A DNA stretch of 64,000 bases from positions 124,001 to 188,000 of the forward strand of contig NZ_JAAGWF010000009.1 in the NCBI RefSeq assembly GCF_010686765.1, written 5' to 3'. Positions within the stretch are counted from its first letter, which is position 1. Each line of letters starts with the position of its first letter. The position numbers and the translations under genes are program-made. The stretch is from Geodermatophilus sabuli. Its GTDB lineage: Bacteria; Actinomycetota; Actinomycetes; Mycobacteriales; Geodermatophilaceae. The notes under the pieces are model-generated. The model was not told the origin of the DNA. It searched no databases and worked only from the letters and a program-made list of their open reading frames with translations. Below, piece after piece: positions 41,729 through 49,925 of this stretch.

Positions 41729-42778
41729 TCAGCGGGTGACGACCTCGATCGGCAGGGAGCTGTCGGCCCCGACGTCCGGCGCGGACGGCGGGATCCCGGC
41801 CTCCACCAGCCGGGAGCCGAGGGCGGCCACCATCGCGCCGTTGTCGGTGCACAGCCGCGGGCTGGGCACCCGGAGCACGATCCCGGCGGCGGCGCACCGC
41901 TCCTCGGCCAGCGCCCGCAGCCGCGAGTTGGCCGCCACCCCACCGCCGAGCACCAGGTGGTCGATGCCGGCGTCCCGGCACGCGCGGACCGCCTTGGCGG
42001 TGAGGACGTCGGCGACCGCCTCCTGGAAGGAGGCCGCGACGTCGGCGACCGGCACCGGCTCCCCCGCCCGCTGACGGGCCTCGACCCAGCGGGCCACGGC
42101 GGTCTTCAGGCCGGAGAAGGAGAAGTCGTAGGGCGCGTCCCGTGGCCCGGTGAGGCCTCGGGGGAAGTCGATCGCGGTCGGGTCGCCCTCGCGCGCGGCC
42201 CGGTCGATCGGTGGGCCGCCGGGGAAGGGCATGCCGAGCACGCGGGCCACCTTGTCGAAGGCCTCCCCCGCCGCGTCGTCGATCGTCCGGCCCATCGACC
42301 GCACCTCACGGGCCAGGTCCGGGACGAGCAGCAGGGAGCTGTGCCCGCCGGAGACCAGCAGCGCCATGGACGGCTCGGCCAGCCGGCCGTGCTGCAACTC
42401 GTCGACCGCGACGTGGGCGGCCAGGTGGTTGACGCCGTACAGCGGCTTGTCCAGCGCCAGCGCGTAGGCCTTGGCCGCGGCCAGCCCGACCAGCAGCGCG
42501 CCGGTCAGCCCCGGGCCGGCGGTCACCGCGACCGCGTCGACGTCGGACGCCTGCACCCCGGCCTCGGCCAGCGCCCGGTGGACCGTGGGCACCATCGCCT
42601 CCAGATGGGCGCGGGAGGCGATCTCGGGGACCACGCCGCCGAACCGCTCGTGCTCGGCCATCGACGTGGCCAGCGCGTCGGCCAGCAGCGTCTGCCCGCG
42701 GACCAGGCCCACCCCGGTCTCGTCGCACGACGTCTCGAACCCCAGCACGAGCGGCTCGTTCCTCGCTGCGATGCTCAC
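41729..42778 (-). CDS. tsaD: tRNA t6A threonylcarbamoyltransferase TsaD
   Basis: Transfers the threonylcarbamoyl group to A37 of ANN-decoding tRNAs, with TsaB and TsaE encoded nearby. 349 residues, ASKHA fold. Seen: [15 protein letters not shown], metal-binding [18 protein letters not shown] and [19 protein letters not shown] start overlaps the rimI stop (GTGA). The first codons (V-S-I-A-A-R) come from a 30-base block also found at 49321-49350 in the acpS/nnr repeat. Confidence 0.96.
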   Translation of the reverse strand: MSIAARNEPLVLGFETSCDETGVGLVRGQTLLADALATSMAEHERFGGVVPEIASRAHLEAMVPTVHRALAEAGVQASDVDAVAVTAGPGLTGALLVGLAAAKAYALALDKPLYGVNHLAAHVAVDELQHGRLAEPSMALLVSGGHSSLLLVPDLAREVRSMGRTIDDAAGEAFDKVARVLGMPFPGGPPIDRAAREGDPTAIDFPRGLTGPRDAPYDFSFSGLKTAVARWVEARQRAGEPVPVADVAASFQEAVADVLTAKAVRACRDAGIDHLVLGGGVAANSRLRALAEERCAAAGIVLRVPSPRLCTDNGAMVAALGSRLVEAGIPPSAPDVGADSSLPIEVVTR

Positions 42779-43227
42779 GCCCCTGTCCGCTCCCGCCTCA
42801 TCACGACCGCGTCCGTGCCGCTCGGCTGGTAGTACCCGCGGCGCCGGCCGATCTCGGTGAACCCGCGGCGCCGGTAGAGCCCCTGCGCCACCTCGTTGTC
42901 CGCACGGACCTCCAGCAGCACCACCGGGCTGCGCCGGTCGGCCTCGGCGAGCAGCGCGTCGAGCAGCAGTGCCCCGATGCCCTCGCCCTGCCGGGTCCCG
43001 GCCACCCCGATGGTGGCCACGTGCGCCTCGTCGTCGTAGGCGATCAGACCGGCGTAGCCCACGATCCGCCCGTCGTCCTCGGCCACGACGTAGTGCCGGG
43101 TGTCCGGGCGGGCGAGCTCGTCGCGGTACATGGCCCGCGTCCAGGTGTCCGGCGCGAACAGCTCCTCCTCCAGCACCATGACGGCGTCGAGGTCGCCCAG
43201 GAGCATCGGCCGCAACCGGGCGCTCAC
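42775..43227 (-). CDS. rimI: Ribosomal S18 alanine N-acetyltransferase RimI
   Basis: GNAT acetyltransferase that acetylates the N-terminus of ribosomal protein S18 (other substrates in some actinobacteria). 150 residues with motif A in [20 protein letters not shown] (acetyl-CoA pyrophosphate loop) and [19 protein letters not shown] (motif B). Overlaps tsaD and tsaB by four bases each, matching the mycobacterial order tsaB-rimI-tsaD. Codirectional on the reverse strand. Confidence 0.92.
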   Translation of the reverse strand: MSARLRPMLLGDLDAVMVLEEELFAPDTWTRAMYRDELARPDTRHYVVAEDDGRIVGYAGLIAYDDEAHVATIGVAGTRQGEGIGALLLDALLAEADRRSPVVLLEVRADNEVAQGLYRRRGFTEIGRRRGYYQPSGTDAVVMRRERTGA

Positions 43228-43862
43228 GTGGTGGTCACCGGCTTGAACGACGTCGGCGGGACGGCGTCGGGCCGGCGCAGGTACAGCGGGACCAGTGGCG
43301 CGGCGGACGACGGGTCGGCCAGCTGGGCCGCCGCCGCCCGCAGCAGGCCCGCCGTCGTGACGTCGGCCGGGGTGACGTCGGCACCCAGGCGTTCGGCGAA
43401 CCGTTCGTCCCCGACCACCGGCCCGTCGACGGAGAGCTCCTCGGGCCGCACCACCCCGGGTCCGCCCACCCGCGCGCCGTCGGCGGCGTAGGTGGCCCAG
43501 TAGACCTCCTTGCGCCGGGCGTCGGTGACCACCGTGCGCGCACCGGAGCCGACGGCGTCCAGGGAGCAGACGCCGATGACGGGGAGGCCACGGGCGTCGG
43601 CGAGCGCGGCGGCGGTGACCACGCCGACCCGCAAGCCGGTGAACGGGCCCGGGCCCAGGCCGGTGACGACGGCGTCCACGTCGGCCACGGTGACGCCGGC
43701 CGCGGCCAGCACGTCGGTCACCGCGACGGTCAGCAGCTCGGCGTGCCGGTTGCCCGAGGGCACCGCCCGTTCGGCGAGCACCACGGTCACGCCGTCCGTG
43801 CTCCGCCGGGCCAGGCCGGCGACGAGCGTCGGGGTGGCGGTGTCGAGGGCGAGGACCAGCAC
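43224..43862 (-). CDS. tsaB: tRNA t6A synthesis protein TsaB
   Basis: ASKHA-family partner of TsaD, essential scaffold for the t6A complex. 212 residues, typical for actinobacteria. Seen: [14 protein letters not shown], the conserved [14 protein letters not shown] motif and [17 protein letters not shown] start at 43862 and stop overlapping rimI by four bases. Confidence 0.93.
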   Translation of the reverse strand: MLVLALDTATPTLVAGLARRSTDGVTVVLAERAVPSGNRHAELLTVAVTDVLAAAGVTVADVDAVVTGLGPGPFTGLRVGVVTAAALADARGLPVIGVCSLDAVGSGARTVVTDARRKEVYWATYAADGARVGGPGVVRPEELSVDGPVVGDERFAERLGADVTPADVTTAGLLRAAAAQLADPSSAAPLVPLYLRRPDAVPPTSFKPVTTT

Positions 43863-43887
43863 GACCGCCGAGGGTAGTGCGGTGCCC

Positions 43888-44304
43888 TCAGCCGGCCTCC
43901 GGACCGTCCGGGCGGCCCACCAGCCGGTCGACCACCGCGACGTGGGCCGGATGCGCCAGGCGCAGGAGGCGGACCTCCGCCGCGGACACCCAGCGCAGGT
44001 CGTCGTGCTCGTCGGGCTGCAGGTTCCGCGGCTCCCCCTGCCAGGACCGGACCGCCCAGACGCTCAACCGCAGTCCTGCGTCCTCCGCACGCAGGACCGG
44101 TTCGGCGTCGACCTCGCGCGGATCGACCCCGATCTCCTCCCGGAGCTCCCGCGCCAGGGCCGCCCGCTCGTCCTCGCCGCCCTCGACGTGCCCCCCGGGG
44201 AAGTCCCAGACGTCGGGGTACCAGCGCCGGCCGGGTGACCGGTGGGCCAGGAGGACCCGCGCCCCGCGGACGAGGACGCCGGCCACGACCCGGTGGACGA
44301 GCAC
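43888..44304 (-). CDS. NUDIX hydrolase
   Basis: 138 residues with a complete Nudix box: GGHVEGGEDERAALARELRE then EIGV (about 38-61), including the E residues for metal binding. The N-terminal VVAGVLVRGARVLLAHR is the usual beta-grasp strand pair. Hydrolyses a nucleoside diphosphate linked to some moiety; substrate not predictable. MutT-like by length. It sits between tsaE (3-base gap) and tsaB, an insertion relative to the mycobacterial order. Confidence 0.9.
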   Translation of the reverse strand: MLVHRVVAGVLVRGARVLLAHRSPGRRWYPDVWDFPGGHVEGGEDERAALARELREEIGVDPREVDAEPVLRAEDAGLRLSVWAVRSWQGEPRNLQPDEHDDLRWVSAAEVRLLRLAHPAHVAVVDRLVGRPDGPEAG

Positions 44305-44307
44305 CGC

Positions 44308-44769
44308 TCAGGCCGTGCCGGGAGCCGCGAGCCGGGCCTCCCATCCGGGCCCGTGCGGTACCAGCTCGGCGGTACGGACGTCGTCGTCGCGCCGGTCCAG
44401 GCGCACCTCGAGGTGCTCGTCCGCCAGCCGCTCGACCAGGCCCTGTCCCCACTCCACGACCGTGACCGACTCCTCCGTGGCGGCGTCCAGGTCGAGGTCG
44501 TCGACGTCGGCGACGCTGCCGAGCCGGTAGGCGTCGACGTGGACCAGGGGCACCCGGCCGCCGCGGTGCACGCGGGCGATGACGAACGTCGGCGAGGTGA
44601 CCGGCTCCCGTACGCCGAGGGCGGCCCCGATGCCCTGCGTCAGTGCCGTCTTGCCCGCGCCCAGCGGCCCGACCAGGACGACGAGGTCCCCGGCCCGCAG
44701 CACCCCGGCCAGCTCGGCGCCCAGTGCCCGGGTGTCCTCGGCGGTGGGCAGCCGGTGCTCGCGTCTCAC
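44308..44769 (-). CDS. tsaE: tRNA t6A ATPase TsaE
   Basis: ATPase that drives TsaB-TsaD cycling. 153 residues from the GTG at 44769, which overlaps the udg stop (GTGA). Seen: P-loop GPLGAGKTALTQG, SPTFVIARVH (switch) and VHVDAYRLGS. The gene is short but complete. Confidence 0.93.
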   Translation of the reverse strand: MRREHRLPTAEDTRALGAELAGVLRAGDLVVLVGPLGAGKTALTQGIGAALGVREPVTSPTFVIARVHRGGRVPLVHVDAYRLGSVADVDDLDLDAATEESVTVVEWGQGLVERLADEHLEVRLDRRDDDVRTAELVPHGPGWEARLAAPGTA

Positions 44770-45389
44770 GCCAGGCTCCGCGCCAGGGACGTCAGGTCCT
44801 CCAGCAGCCCGGCCCGCGGTGCGCCGTTCGGGCCGAACCGGATGGCCGCCGACGGGTGGTAGGTGGCCCACACCGAGCGGCCGTCGACGTCGTGCGCCCG
44901 CCCGCGCACCTGCGCCAGCACGGTCCGCGGGCCGAGGAACCACCTGGCGGCCGAGAGGCCCAGAGCGACGACCGCCGGCGCGTCGAGCAGCTCCAGCTGG
45001 CGGCGCAACCACCCGGAACAGCGGGCCACCTCCGGCGACTTCGGCGTCCGGTTGGCCGGCGGGCGGCACTTGACCACGTTGAGCACCGCCGCCTCGCCGC
45101 GGTCCAGCCCGGCCTCGGCGAGCAGCTGGTCGAGCAGCGCACCGGACCGTCCGACGAAGGGGCGACCGGTCTCGTCCTCGGTCGCACCGGGGGCCTCGCC
45201 CACCAGCACGAACCGGGGGCGGCCGCCCTCCGGCACGTCGCCCACGACGACGTGCTGCCGGGTGGCGGCCAGCTCCGGGCAGGCGACGCAGGGCCGGGCG
45301 GCCGCAGCCAGCGAGGCCCAGTCCGGGGCCGCGGCGGCGACGCGGGCGACCTCCTCGGCCGCGGCGTCGAACCGGGGCGCCCGGGTCAC
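44766..45389 (-). CDS. udg: Uracil-DNA glycosylase, family 4/5
   Basis: Removes uracil from DNA; an iron-sulfur UDG rather than classical Ung. 207 residues. Seen: cysteines C-x2-C in RPCVACPEL, then VVKCRPPANRTP and EVARCSGWL (four [4Fe-4S] ligands), the active-site motif VGEAPGATEDETGRPFVGRS and the terminal ATYHPSAAIR. The SPO1 polymerase-related fold fits this motif set. GTG start overlaps the upstream hydrolase stop by four bases. Confidence 0.93.
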   Translation of the reverse strand: MTRAPRFDAAAEEVARVAAAAPDWASLAAAARPCVACPELAATRQHVVVGDVPEGGRPRFVLVGEAPGATEDETGRPFVGRSGALLDQLLAEAGLDRGEAAVLNVVKCRPPANRTPKSPEVARCSGWLRRQLELLDAPAVVALGLSAARWFLGPRTVLAQVRGRAHDVDGRSVWATYHPSAAIRFGPNGAPRAGLLEDLTSLARSLA

Positions 45390-46591
45390 CGGCCGGCCAC
45401 GGGCTGCTGCTCGGCGGCCACCCGGCGCAGCAGCGCCGACAGTGCCGAGGTGACCTCCGCGGGCTTCTCCAGCAGCACCATGTGCCCGGCCCCAGGGACG
45501 ACGACGTACGTGAGCGCCGGCGCCTCCGCCCCACCGAGCCGCTCCACGATGAGGTCGCTGTGCGCGCTGGGGATGAGCTTGTCGTCGGCGCCGGTGAGCA
45601 CCAGCGCCGGGACGGCGCGCAACGGCTCCAGTGCGCCGGTCTCGTCGAGGCCGGCCAGGGCCGGGTAGAACTCCGCGATCACCTCGACCGGCGTGCCCGC
45701 GATCATGGAGTCCACGTAGCGGCCCAGCGCCGGGTCGACGTCGGTGGAGGCGAACGACAGGGACCACGTCATCGACGAGATGAGATCGGCGGCCAGCCGT
45801 CGGGTGCGTTCGGCGAACCCGGGACGGCGGCGCATGGTGAACGCCGCCACCGGCAGCACCGCGGCGCGCAGCCGGGTGAGCAGCTCCGGCATCCCGAAGT
45901 CCAGCTCGGCGAGGTTGCCGCTGGACGTGCTCATCAGCGCCACGGCGACCACCTTCGGGCCGAACAGCTCCGGTCGCAGCTCGGCCAGCGCCATGACGGT
46001 CATCCCGCCCATGGAGTGGCCGACCAGCACCACCGGACCGCGGGGCACCCGCGCCTCCAGCACCCGGGCGAGGTCGCGGCCCAGCTGCTCCATCGTCGAG
46101 TTCTCCCCCCGGCCGCGGCCGGAAGCGCCGTGCCCGCGCTGGTCGTAGAAGACCAGCCGGGCCTTCGGCCGCGAGCCGTTGGCGGTGGCCAGTTCCGCGG
46201 CGAGCGCCCGGCGCTGGTACGTCCACGACGCCAGCGACAGCGAGTAGCCGTGCACGAAGACGACGGTCAGCGGAGCGTCGGCCGGACCGACCTCCTCCAC
46301 GTGCAGCAGCACACCGTCGTCGGCCTGCACGAGCGCCGTCCGGTCGGCGCGCCGGGAGGCCGGGCCGAGCGGGTCGTCCTCGCGCAGCTCGGCGTCGGAG
46401 GCTCCGGACGGCAGCCCGGCCGCCGAGCCGACCCGCTCGGCACCCACGCGGCGGGCCGCGGCGCGGCTGACCGCCACCCCGACGGCGGCGCCGGCCGCGG
46501 CCAGGCCGAGGACCGCGCCGACGATCCCCGCGCGGGCGTGCGGACGGTTCTTCGGCGGATGGGTCCTGGACGGCTTCGTGCGCGCCGCCAT
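45386..46591 (-). CDS. Alpha/beta-fold hydrolase with N-terminal hydrophobic segment
   Basis: 401 residues from the ATG at 46591 (overlapping the alr stop, TGATG). A basic N-terminus, hydrophobic segment at about 21-42 (AGIVGAVLGLAAAGAAVGVA), then a complete alpha/beta-hydrolase: VFVHGYSLSLASW, DQRGHGASG, nucleophile VGHSMGGMTVMAL, LVLTGADDKLIP and PGAGHMVLLEKP. The gene sits between alr and udg as in mycobacteria (the position of the lipase/esterase-like gene near alr). Substrate unknown; likely membrane-tethered. Confidence 0.87.
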   Translation of the reverse strand: MAARTKPSRTHPPKNRPHARAGIVGAVLGLAAAGAAVGVAVSRAAARRVGAERVGSAAGLPSGASDAELREDDPLGPASRRADRTALVQADDGVLLHVEEVGPADAPLTVVFVHGYSLSLASWTYQRRALAAELATANGSRPKARLVFYDQRGHGASGRGRGENSTMEQLGRDLARVLEARVPRGPVVLVGHSMGGMTVMALAELRPELFGPKVVAVALMSTSSGNLAELDFGMPELLTRLRAAVLPVAAFTMRRRPGFAERTRRLAADLISSMTWSLSFASTDVDPALGRYVDSMIAGTPVEVIAEFYPALAGLDETGALEPLRAVPALVLTGADDKLIPSAHSDLIVERLGGAEAPALTYVVVPGAGHMVLLEKPAEVTSALSALLRRVAAEQQPVAGR

Positions 46592-47727
46592 CAGACCGCC
46601 CCCGCCGAGCCGACGTAGCGGCGCGCGAAGCGGCCGCCGATCCGGGCGACCAGCTCGTAGTGGATGGTGTCGACGGCGTCGGCCCACTGCTGCGCCGTCG
46701 GCTCGCCGTCCGTGCCCGGGCCCCAGAGCACCACGCGGTCCCCGGGCTCGACCGGGTCGTCCCCGACGTCGAGGACGAACTGGTCCATGCAGACCCGGCC
46801 GGCGATCAGGCGCTGCGCTCCGGCCGCCAGCACCGGCGCCCGGTTGCTGCCGGCCCGGGGTACCCCGTCGGCGTACCCGACCGGGACGACGGCCAGGGTC
46901 GTCTCCGACCGCGGCGAGTAGGTGTGCCCGTAGGAGACGCCGACGCCGGCGGGGACCCGCTTGGTGAGCAGCACCCGGGCCTGCACCGTCATGGCCGGCC
47001 GCAGCCCGTGCGCGGCCGGGTCGCCGCCGAGCGGGTCCAGACCGTAGATCGCGACGCCGGGCCGGACCATGTCGAACCAGGTCTCGGGCAGCGCGACCGT
47101 GGCCGCGGAGTTGGCCAGGTGCCGCCGTGCGTCGGTCAGCCCGGCGTCGCGGGCGACGGCGACCGCCTGCTCGAACACGCTGACCTGCAGGCCGATCGTC
47201 GGGTGCGTCGGGGCGTCGGCGTAGGCCAGGTGGCTCCACAGCCCGACGACGTCCACCTCGCCGTCGGCCTGGGCCCGGGCGGCGGCCGCGACCAGGTCCG
47301 GCCACTGCTCGGGGGTGGCCCCGCCGCGGGAGAGGCCGGTGTCGACCTTGAGGTGCAGGCGCGCCGTGCGGCCGGTCGCCCGGGCGGCCGCGACCACCTC
47401 GTCCAGACCCCACCCCGCGTTCACCGACAGCTCGACGTCGGCGGCCAGCGCGGCGCCGACGTCCTCTCCCGGGCCGTTGAGCCAGGCCAGCAGCGGGGCC
47501 GTGACGCCCGCCGCGCGCAGCGCGAGCGCCTCCTCCACGACGGCCACGCCGAGCGCGTCGGCACCGCCGGCGAGGGTCGCCCGGGCAGCGGGGACCAGCC
47601 CGTGCCCGTAGCCGTCGGCCTTGACCACCGCCATCAGCGGGCGGCCGACCCGCTCGCGCAGCACCGCCGTGTTGGCGGCGATGGCGTCCAGGTCGACGAC
47701 CACCTCGGCCCGGGCTCCGTTCATCAC
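46591..47727 (-). CDS. alr: Alanine racemase
   Basis: PLP enzyme supplying D-Ala for peptidoglycan. 378 residues, ATG at 47727 overlapping the nnr stop (ATGA). Schiff-base K36 in VVKADGYGHG and catalytic Y266 in GVSYGHTYSP, both conserved; GVAIYGLDP and the terminal RFARRYVG also match. Part of the nnr-alr-hydrolase-udg-tsaE operon. Confidence 0.97.
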   Translation of the reverse strand: MMNGARAEVVVDLDAIAANTAVLRERVGRPLMAVVKADGYGHGLVPAARATLAGGADALGVAVVEEALALRAAGVTAPLLAWLNGPGEDVGAALAADVELSVNAGWGLDEVVAAARATGRTARLHLKVDTGLSRGGATPEQWPDLVAAAARAQADGEVDVVGLWSHLAYADAPTHPTIGLQVSVFEQAVAVARDAGLTDARRHLANSAATVALPETWFDMVRPGVAIYGLDPLGGDPAAHGLRPAMTVQARVLLTKRVPAGVGVSYGHTYSPRSETTLAVVPVGYADGVPRAGSNRAPVLAAGAQRLIAGRVCMDQFVLDVGDDPVEPGDRVVLWGPGTDGEPTAQQWADAVDTIHYELVARIGGRFARRYVGSAGAV

Positions 47728-49187
47728 GGGTGCCAGTCTCCCAGGTGGTCGACGGCGCTCCGGGACAGCCGGGCCAGGGTCGCGGGCAGCCGGCGGACCA
47801 GGTCACCGGCGATCAGGGGTCCGCCCTCCGCGGCCAGCTGGCCGGCCCGCCCGTGCACGTGGGCGGCGACGGCGGCGGCCCGGACCGCCGGCAGCCCGGT
47901 GGCCAGCAGTGCCCCACCGATGCCGGAGAGCACGTCGCCGGTGCCCGCGGTGGCCAGCCAGGGCGTGCCGGTGCCGTTGACGTAGGCGGTGCCGTCGGCG
48001 CCGGCGACGACGGTGGCGTCGCCCTTGAGCAGGACGACGGCGCCGAGGTCGGCGGCCAGCCGGCGGGCGGCGCCGACCCGGTCGTCCCCCACCTCCGCCC
48101 CGAACCGGGCGAACTCGCGGTCGTGCGGCGTCAGGACGGTCGGGGCGTTGCGGTCCCGGACCAGCCCGGGGTCCCGTGCGGCGATCGTCAGGGCGTCGGC
48201 GTCGACCAGCACCGGCAGGTCGGTGGCCAGCACCTCGGCCAGCAGGCCGGCCGCGGCGTCGTCGGTGCCCATGCCGGGGCCGACCACCCAGGCCTGCACC
48301 CGGCCCGCGTCGGCCGGGCGGCCGTCGGTGACGATCGCCTCCGGCCACGCGGCCCGCACCCCGCCGGCCGCCGTCCCGGCGTAGCGGACCAGGCCGGGCC
48401 GGGTGCGCAGCGCCGCCCCGGTGCAGAGGACGGCGGCACCGGGGTACGCCGACGAGCCGGCGACGACGCCGACCACGCCGCGCGAGTACTTGTCGTCGTC
48501 GCTGGTGGGCGGCTCGATCGCGGCCGCGGCGTCCGCGTCGGTCAGCCGGCTGACCGACGGAGGCGGCAGGTGACCGGCCAGGCCGATGTCGACGAGGTGG
48601 ACGCGCCCGGCGTACCCGCGCCCCCGGCCCACGACCAGCCCGACCTTGACCGCGCCGAAGGTGACGGTGTGCTGGGCGGGGAACGCCGCCCCCGCGACCG
48701 CGCCGGTGCTCGCGTCCACCCCGCTGGGGACGTCGACGGCGACCAGGAGCCCGGGTCCGGTGGCCGCGCGCTCCACCAGCGCGGCGGCGGCCGGGCGCAG
48801 TTCCCCGGTCCCACCGATGCCGACGATCCCGTCGAGGACGAGGTCGGCCCGCTCGAGTCCGGTCGGCCCGTCAGGACCGGTCACCCGCCCACCGGCCGCC
48901 CGCAACGCCACCAGGCCGGCCGGGTGCGCGCGGTCGGGGTCGAGGAGCACGGCGGTGACCCGCGCACCCCGGCGGGCCAGGTGGGCGCCGGCGAACAGGG
49001 CGTCCCCGCCGTTGTTGCCCGCGCCCACCAGCGCGGTGACCCGCACGCCGTGCGTCCGGCCCAGCAACTCCTGGCAGACGGTGGCCAGGCCGGTCGCCGC
49101 CCGCTGCATCAGGGCGCCCTCGCGGGTGGTGGCCAGGAGCGGCGCCTCGGCGGCCCGGACCTCCTCGGCGGTGTACAGCCCGCTCAC
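47724..49187 (-). CDS. nnrD: Bifunctional NAD(P)H-hydrate epimerase/dehydratase
   Basis: Repairs damaged NAD(P)H: an N-terminal epimerase (about 1-210, GAGNNGGDALFAGAHLAR, DGIVGIGGTG) and a C-terminal ADP-dependent dehydratase (about 225-480, VGPGMGTDDA, LTPHDREFARF, TAGTGDVLSGIGGALLA). 487 residues. GTG start at 49187, with GGAGGGCAC just before it; the start and ribosome-binding site lie in one copy of the 83-base tandem repeat. Stop overlaps alr. Confidence 0.95.
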   Translation of the reverse strand: MSGLYTAEEVRAAEAPLLATTREGALMQRAATGLATVCQELLGRTHGVRVTALVGAGNNGGDALFAGAHLARRGARVTAVLLDPDRAHPAGLVALRAAGGRVTGPDGPTGLERADLVLDGIVGIGGTGELRPAAAALVERAATGPGLLVAVDVPSGVDASTGAVAGAAFPAQHTVTFGAVKVGLVVGRGRGYAGRVHLVDIGLAGHLPPPSVSRLTDADAAAAIEPPTSDDDKYSRGVVGVVAGSSAYPGAAVLCTGAALRTRPGLVRYAGTAAGGVRAAWPEAIVTDGRPADAGRVQAWVVGPGMGTDDAAAGLLAEVLATDLPVLVDADALTIAARDPGLVRDRNAPTVLTPHDREFARFGAEVGDDRVGAARRLAADLGAVVLLKGDATVVAGADGTAYVNGTGTPWLATAGTGDVLSGIGGALLATGLPAVRAAAVAAHVHGRAGQLAAEGGPLIAGDLVRRLPATLARLSRSAVDHLGDWHP

Positions 49188-49375
49188 GTGCCCTCCGGTT
49201 CGCTCCCGCGGGGCGCTCCGCTCCTCGCTCGCTGGCGCTCGCTGCGATGCTCACGCCCCTGTTCGCTCACGTGCCCTCCGGTTCGCTCCCGCGGGGCGCT
49301 CCGCTCCTCGCTCGCTGGCGCTCGCTGCGATGCTCACGCCCCTGTCCGCTCACGTGCCCTCCGGTTCGCTCCCGC
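49188..49375. repeat. 83-base tandem repeat carrying start signals
   Basis: Two full copies starting at 49188 and 49271 plus a partial third at 49354, near identical. Each unit, read on the reverse strand, contains GAGCGAGGAGCGGAGCGCCC and ends GGAGGGCAC before GTGA, i.e. a ribosome-binding site and a potential start. The third copy is the end of acpS. The 162-base nnr/acpS gap is made entirely of repeat. Confidence 0.92.
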
Positions 49376-49748
49376 GCGCCAGCCCCTCCGCGACGACCAC
49401 CGCCGAGGCGATCCCGCCGTCGTGGCTCAGGGACAGGTGCCAGGAGGTGATGCCCAGCGCAGCCGCACGCCCGGCGACGGTGCCGCGCACGCGCAGGTGC
49501 GGCCGCCCGTTCTCCCCGGTGACCACCTCGGCGTCGTGCCAGCGCAGGTCGCCGGGAGCCCCCAGCGCCTTGACCATCGCCTCCTTGGCGGCGAAGCGGG
49601 CCGCCAGCGACTCCCCGGTGCGCGGCCCGCCGCTGGGAGTCCGCTGCTCGGCGGCGGTGAACAGCCGGTCGCGCAGGCCGGGGGTGCGGGTGAGCGACTC
49701 CGCGAAGCGGGCCACCGGCACCACGTCGATCCCGACCCCGATGATCAC
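49350..49748 (-). CDS. acpS: Holo-[acyl-carrier-protein] synthase AcpS
   Basis: Transfers 4'-phosphopantetheine from CoA to acyl-carrier protein. 132 residues from the GTG at 49748, which yields the family start [21 protein letters not shown] lies six bases before it (leaderless). Seen: Asp of GIDVVPV, the [12 protein letters not shown] metal-binding helix and [13 protein letters not shown]. The final codons are part of the 83-base repeat. Confidence 0.92.
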   Translation of the reverse strand: MIIGVGIDVVPVARFAESLTRTPGLRDRLFTAAEQRTPSGGPRTGESLAARFAAKEAMVKALGAPGDLRWHDAEVVTGENGRPHLRVRGTVAGRAAALGITSWHLSLSHDGGIASAVVVAEGLARGSEPEGT

Positions 49749-49847
49749 GCCGTCAGTCTGCCCTGCGTGCGCCGCCACCGCCGTCCTGCCCAGGCCCGGC
49801 GACGACGGCTCCGCCCTCGCCGAGACGGCTCCTGCCGCACCGTTCCC

Positions 49848-49881
49848 GCTCCGACCTCACGACCGGTGCTGAGGTCGGAGC
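49848..49881 (-). terminator. Terminator after glmS
   Basis: GCTCCGACCTCA (49848-49859) pairs perfectly with TGAGGTCGGAGC (49870-49881). It is 45 bases after the glmS stop. Confidence 0.7.
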
Positions 49882-49925
49882 CGGGAGGACCAGGTCACCT
49901 GATCATCGGCGGGGCGGGCGGCCGG

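Noticed and set aside
49188-49375. Insertion-sequence end or att site
   Set aside because: No transposase or integrase and no inverted ends; the unit boundaries coincide with the acpS end and nnr start, pointing to tandem duplication.
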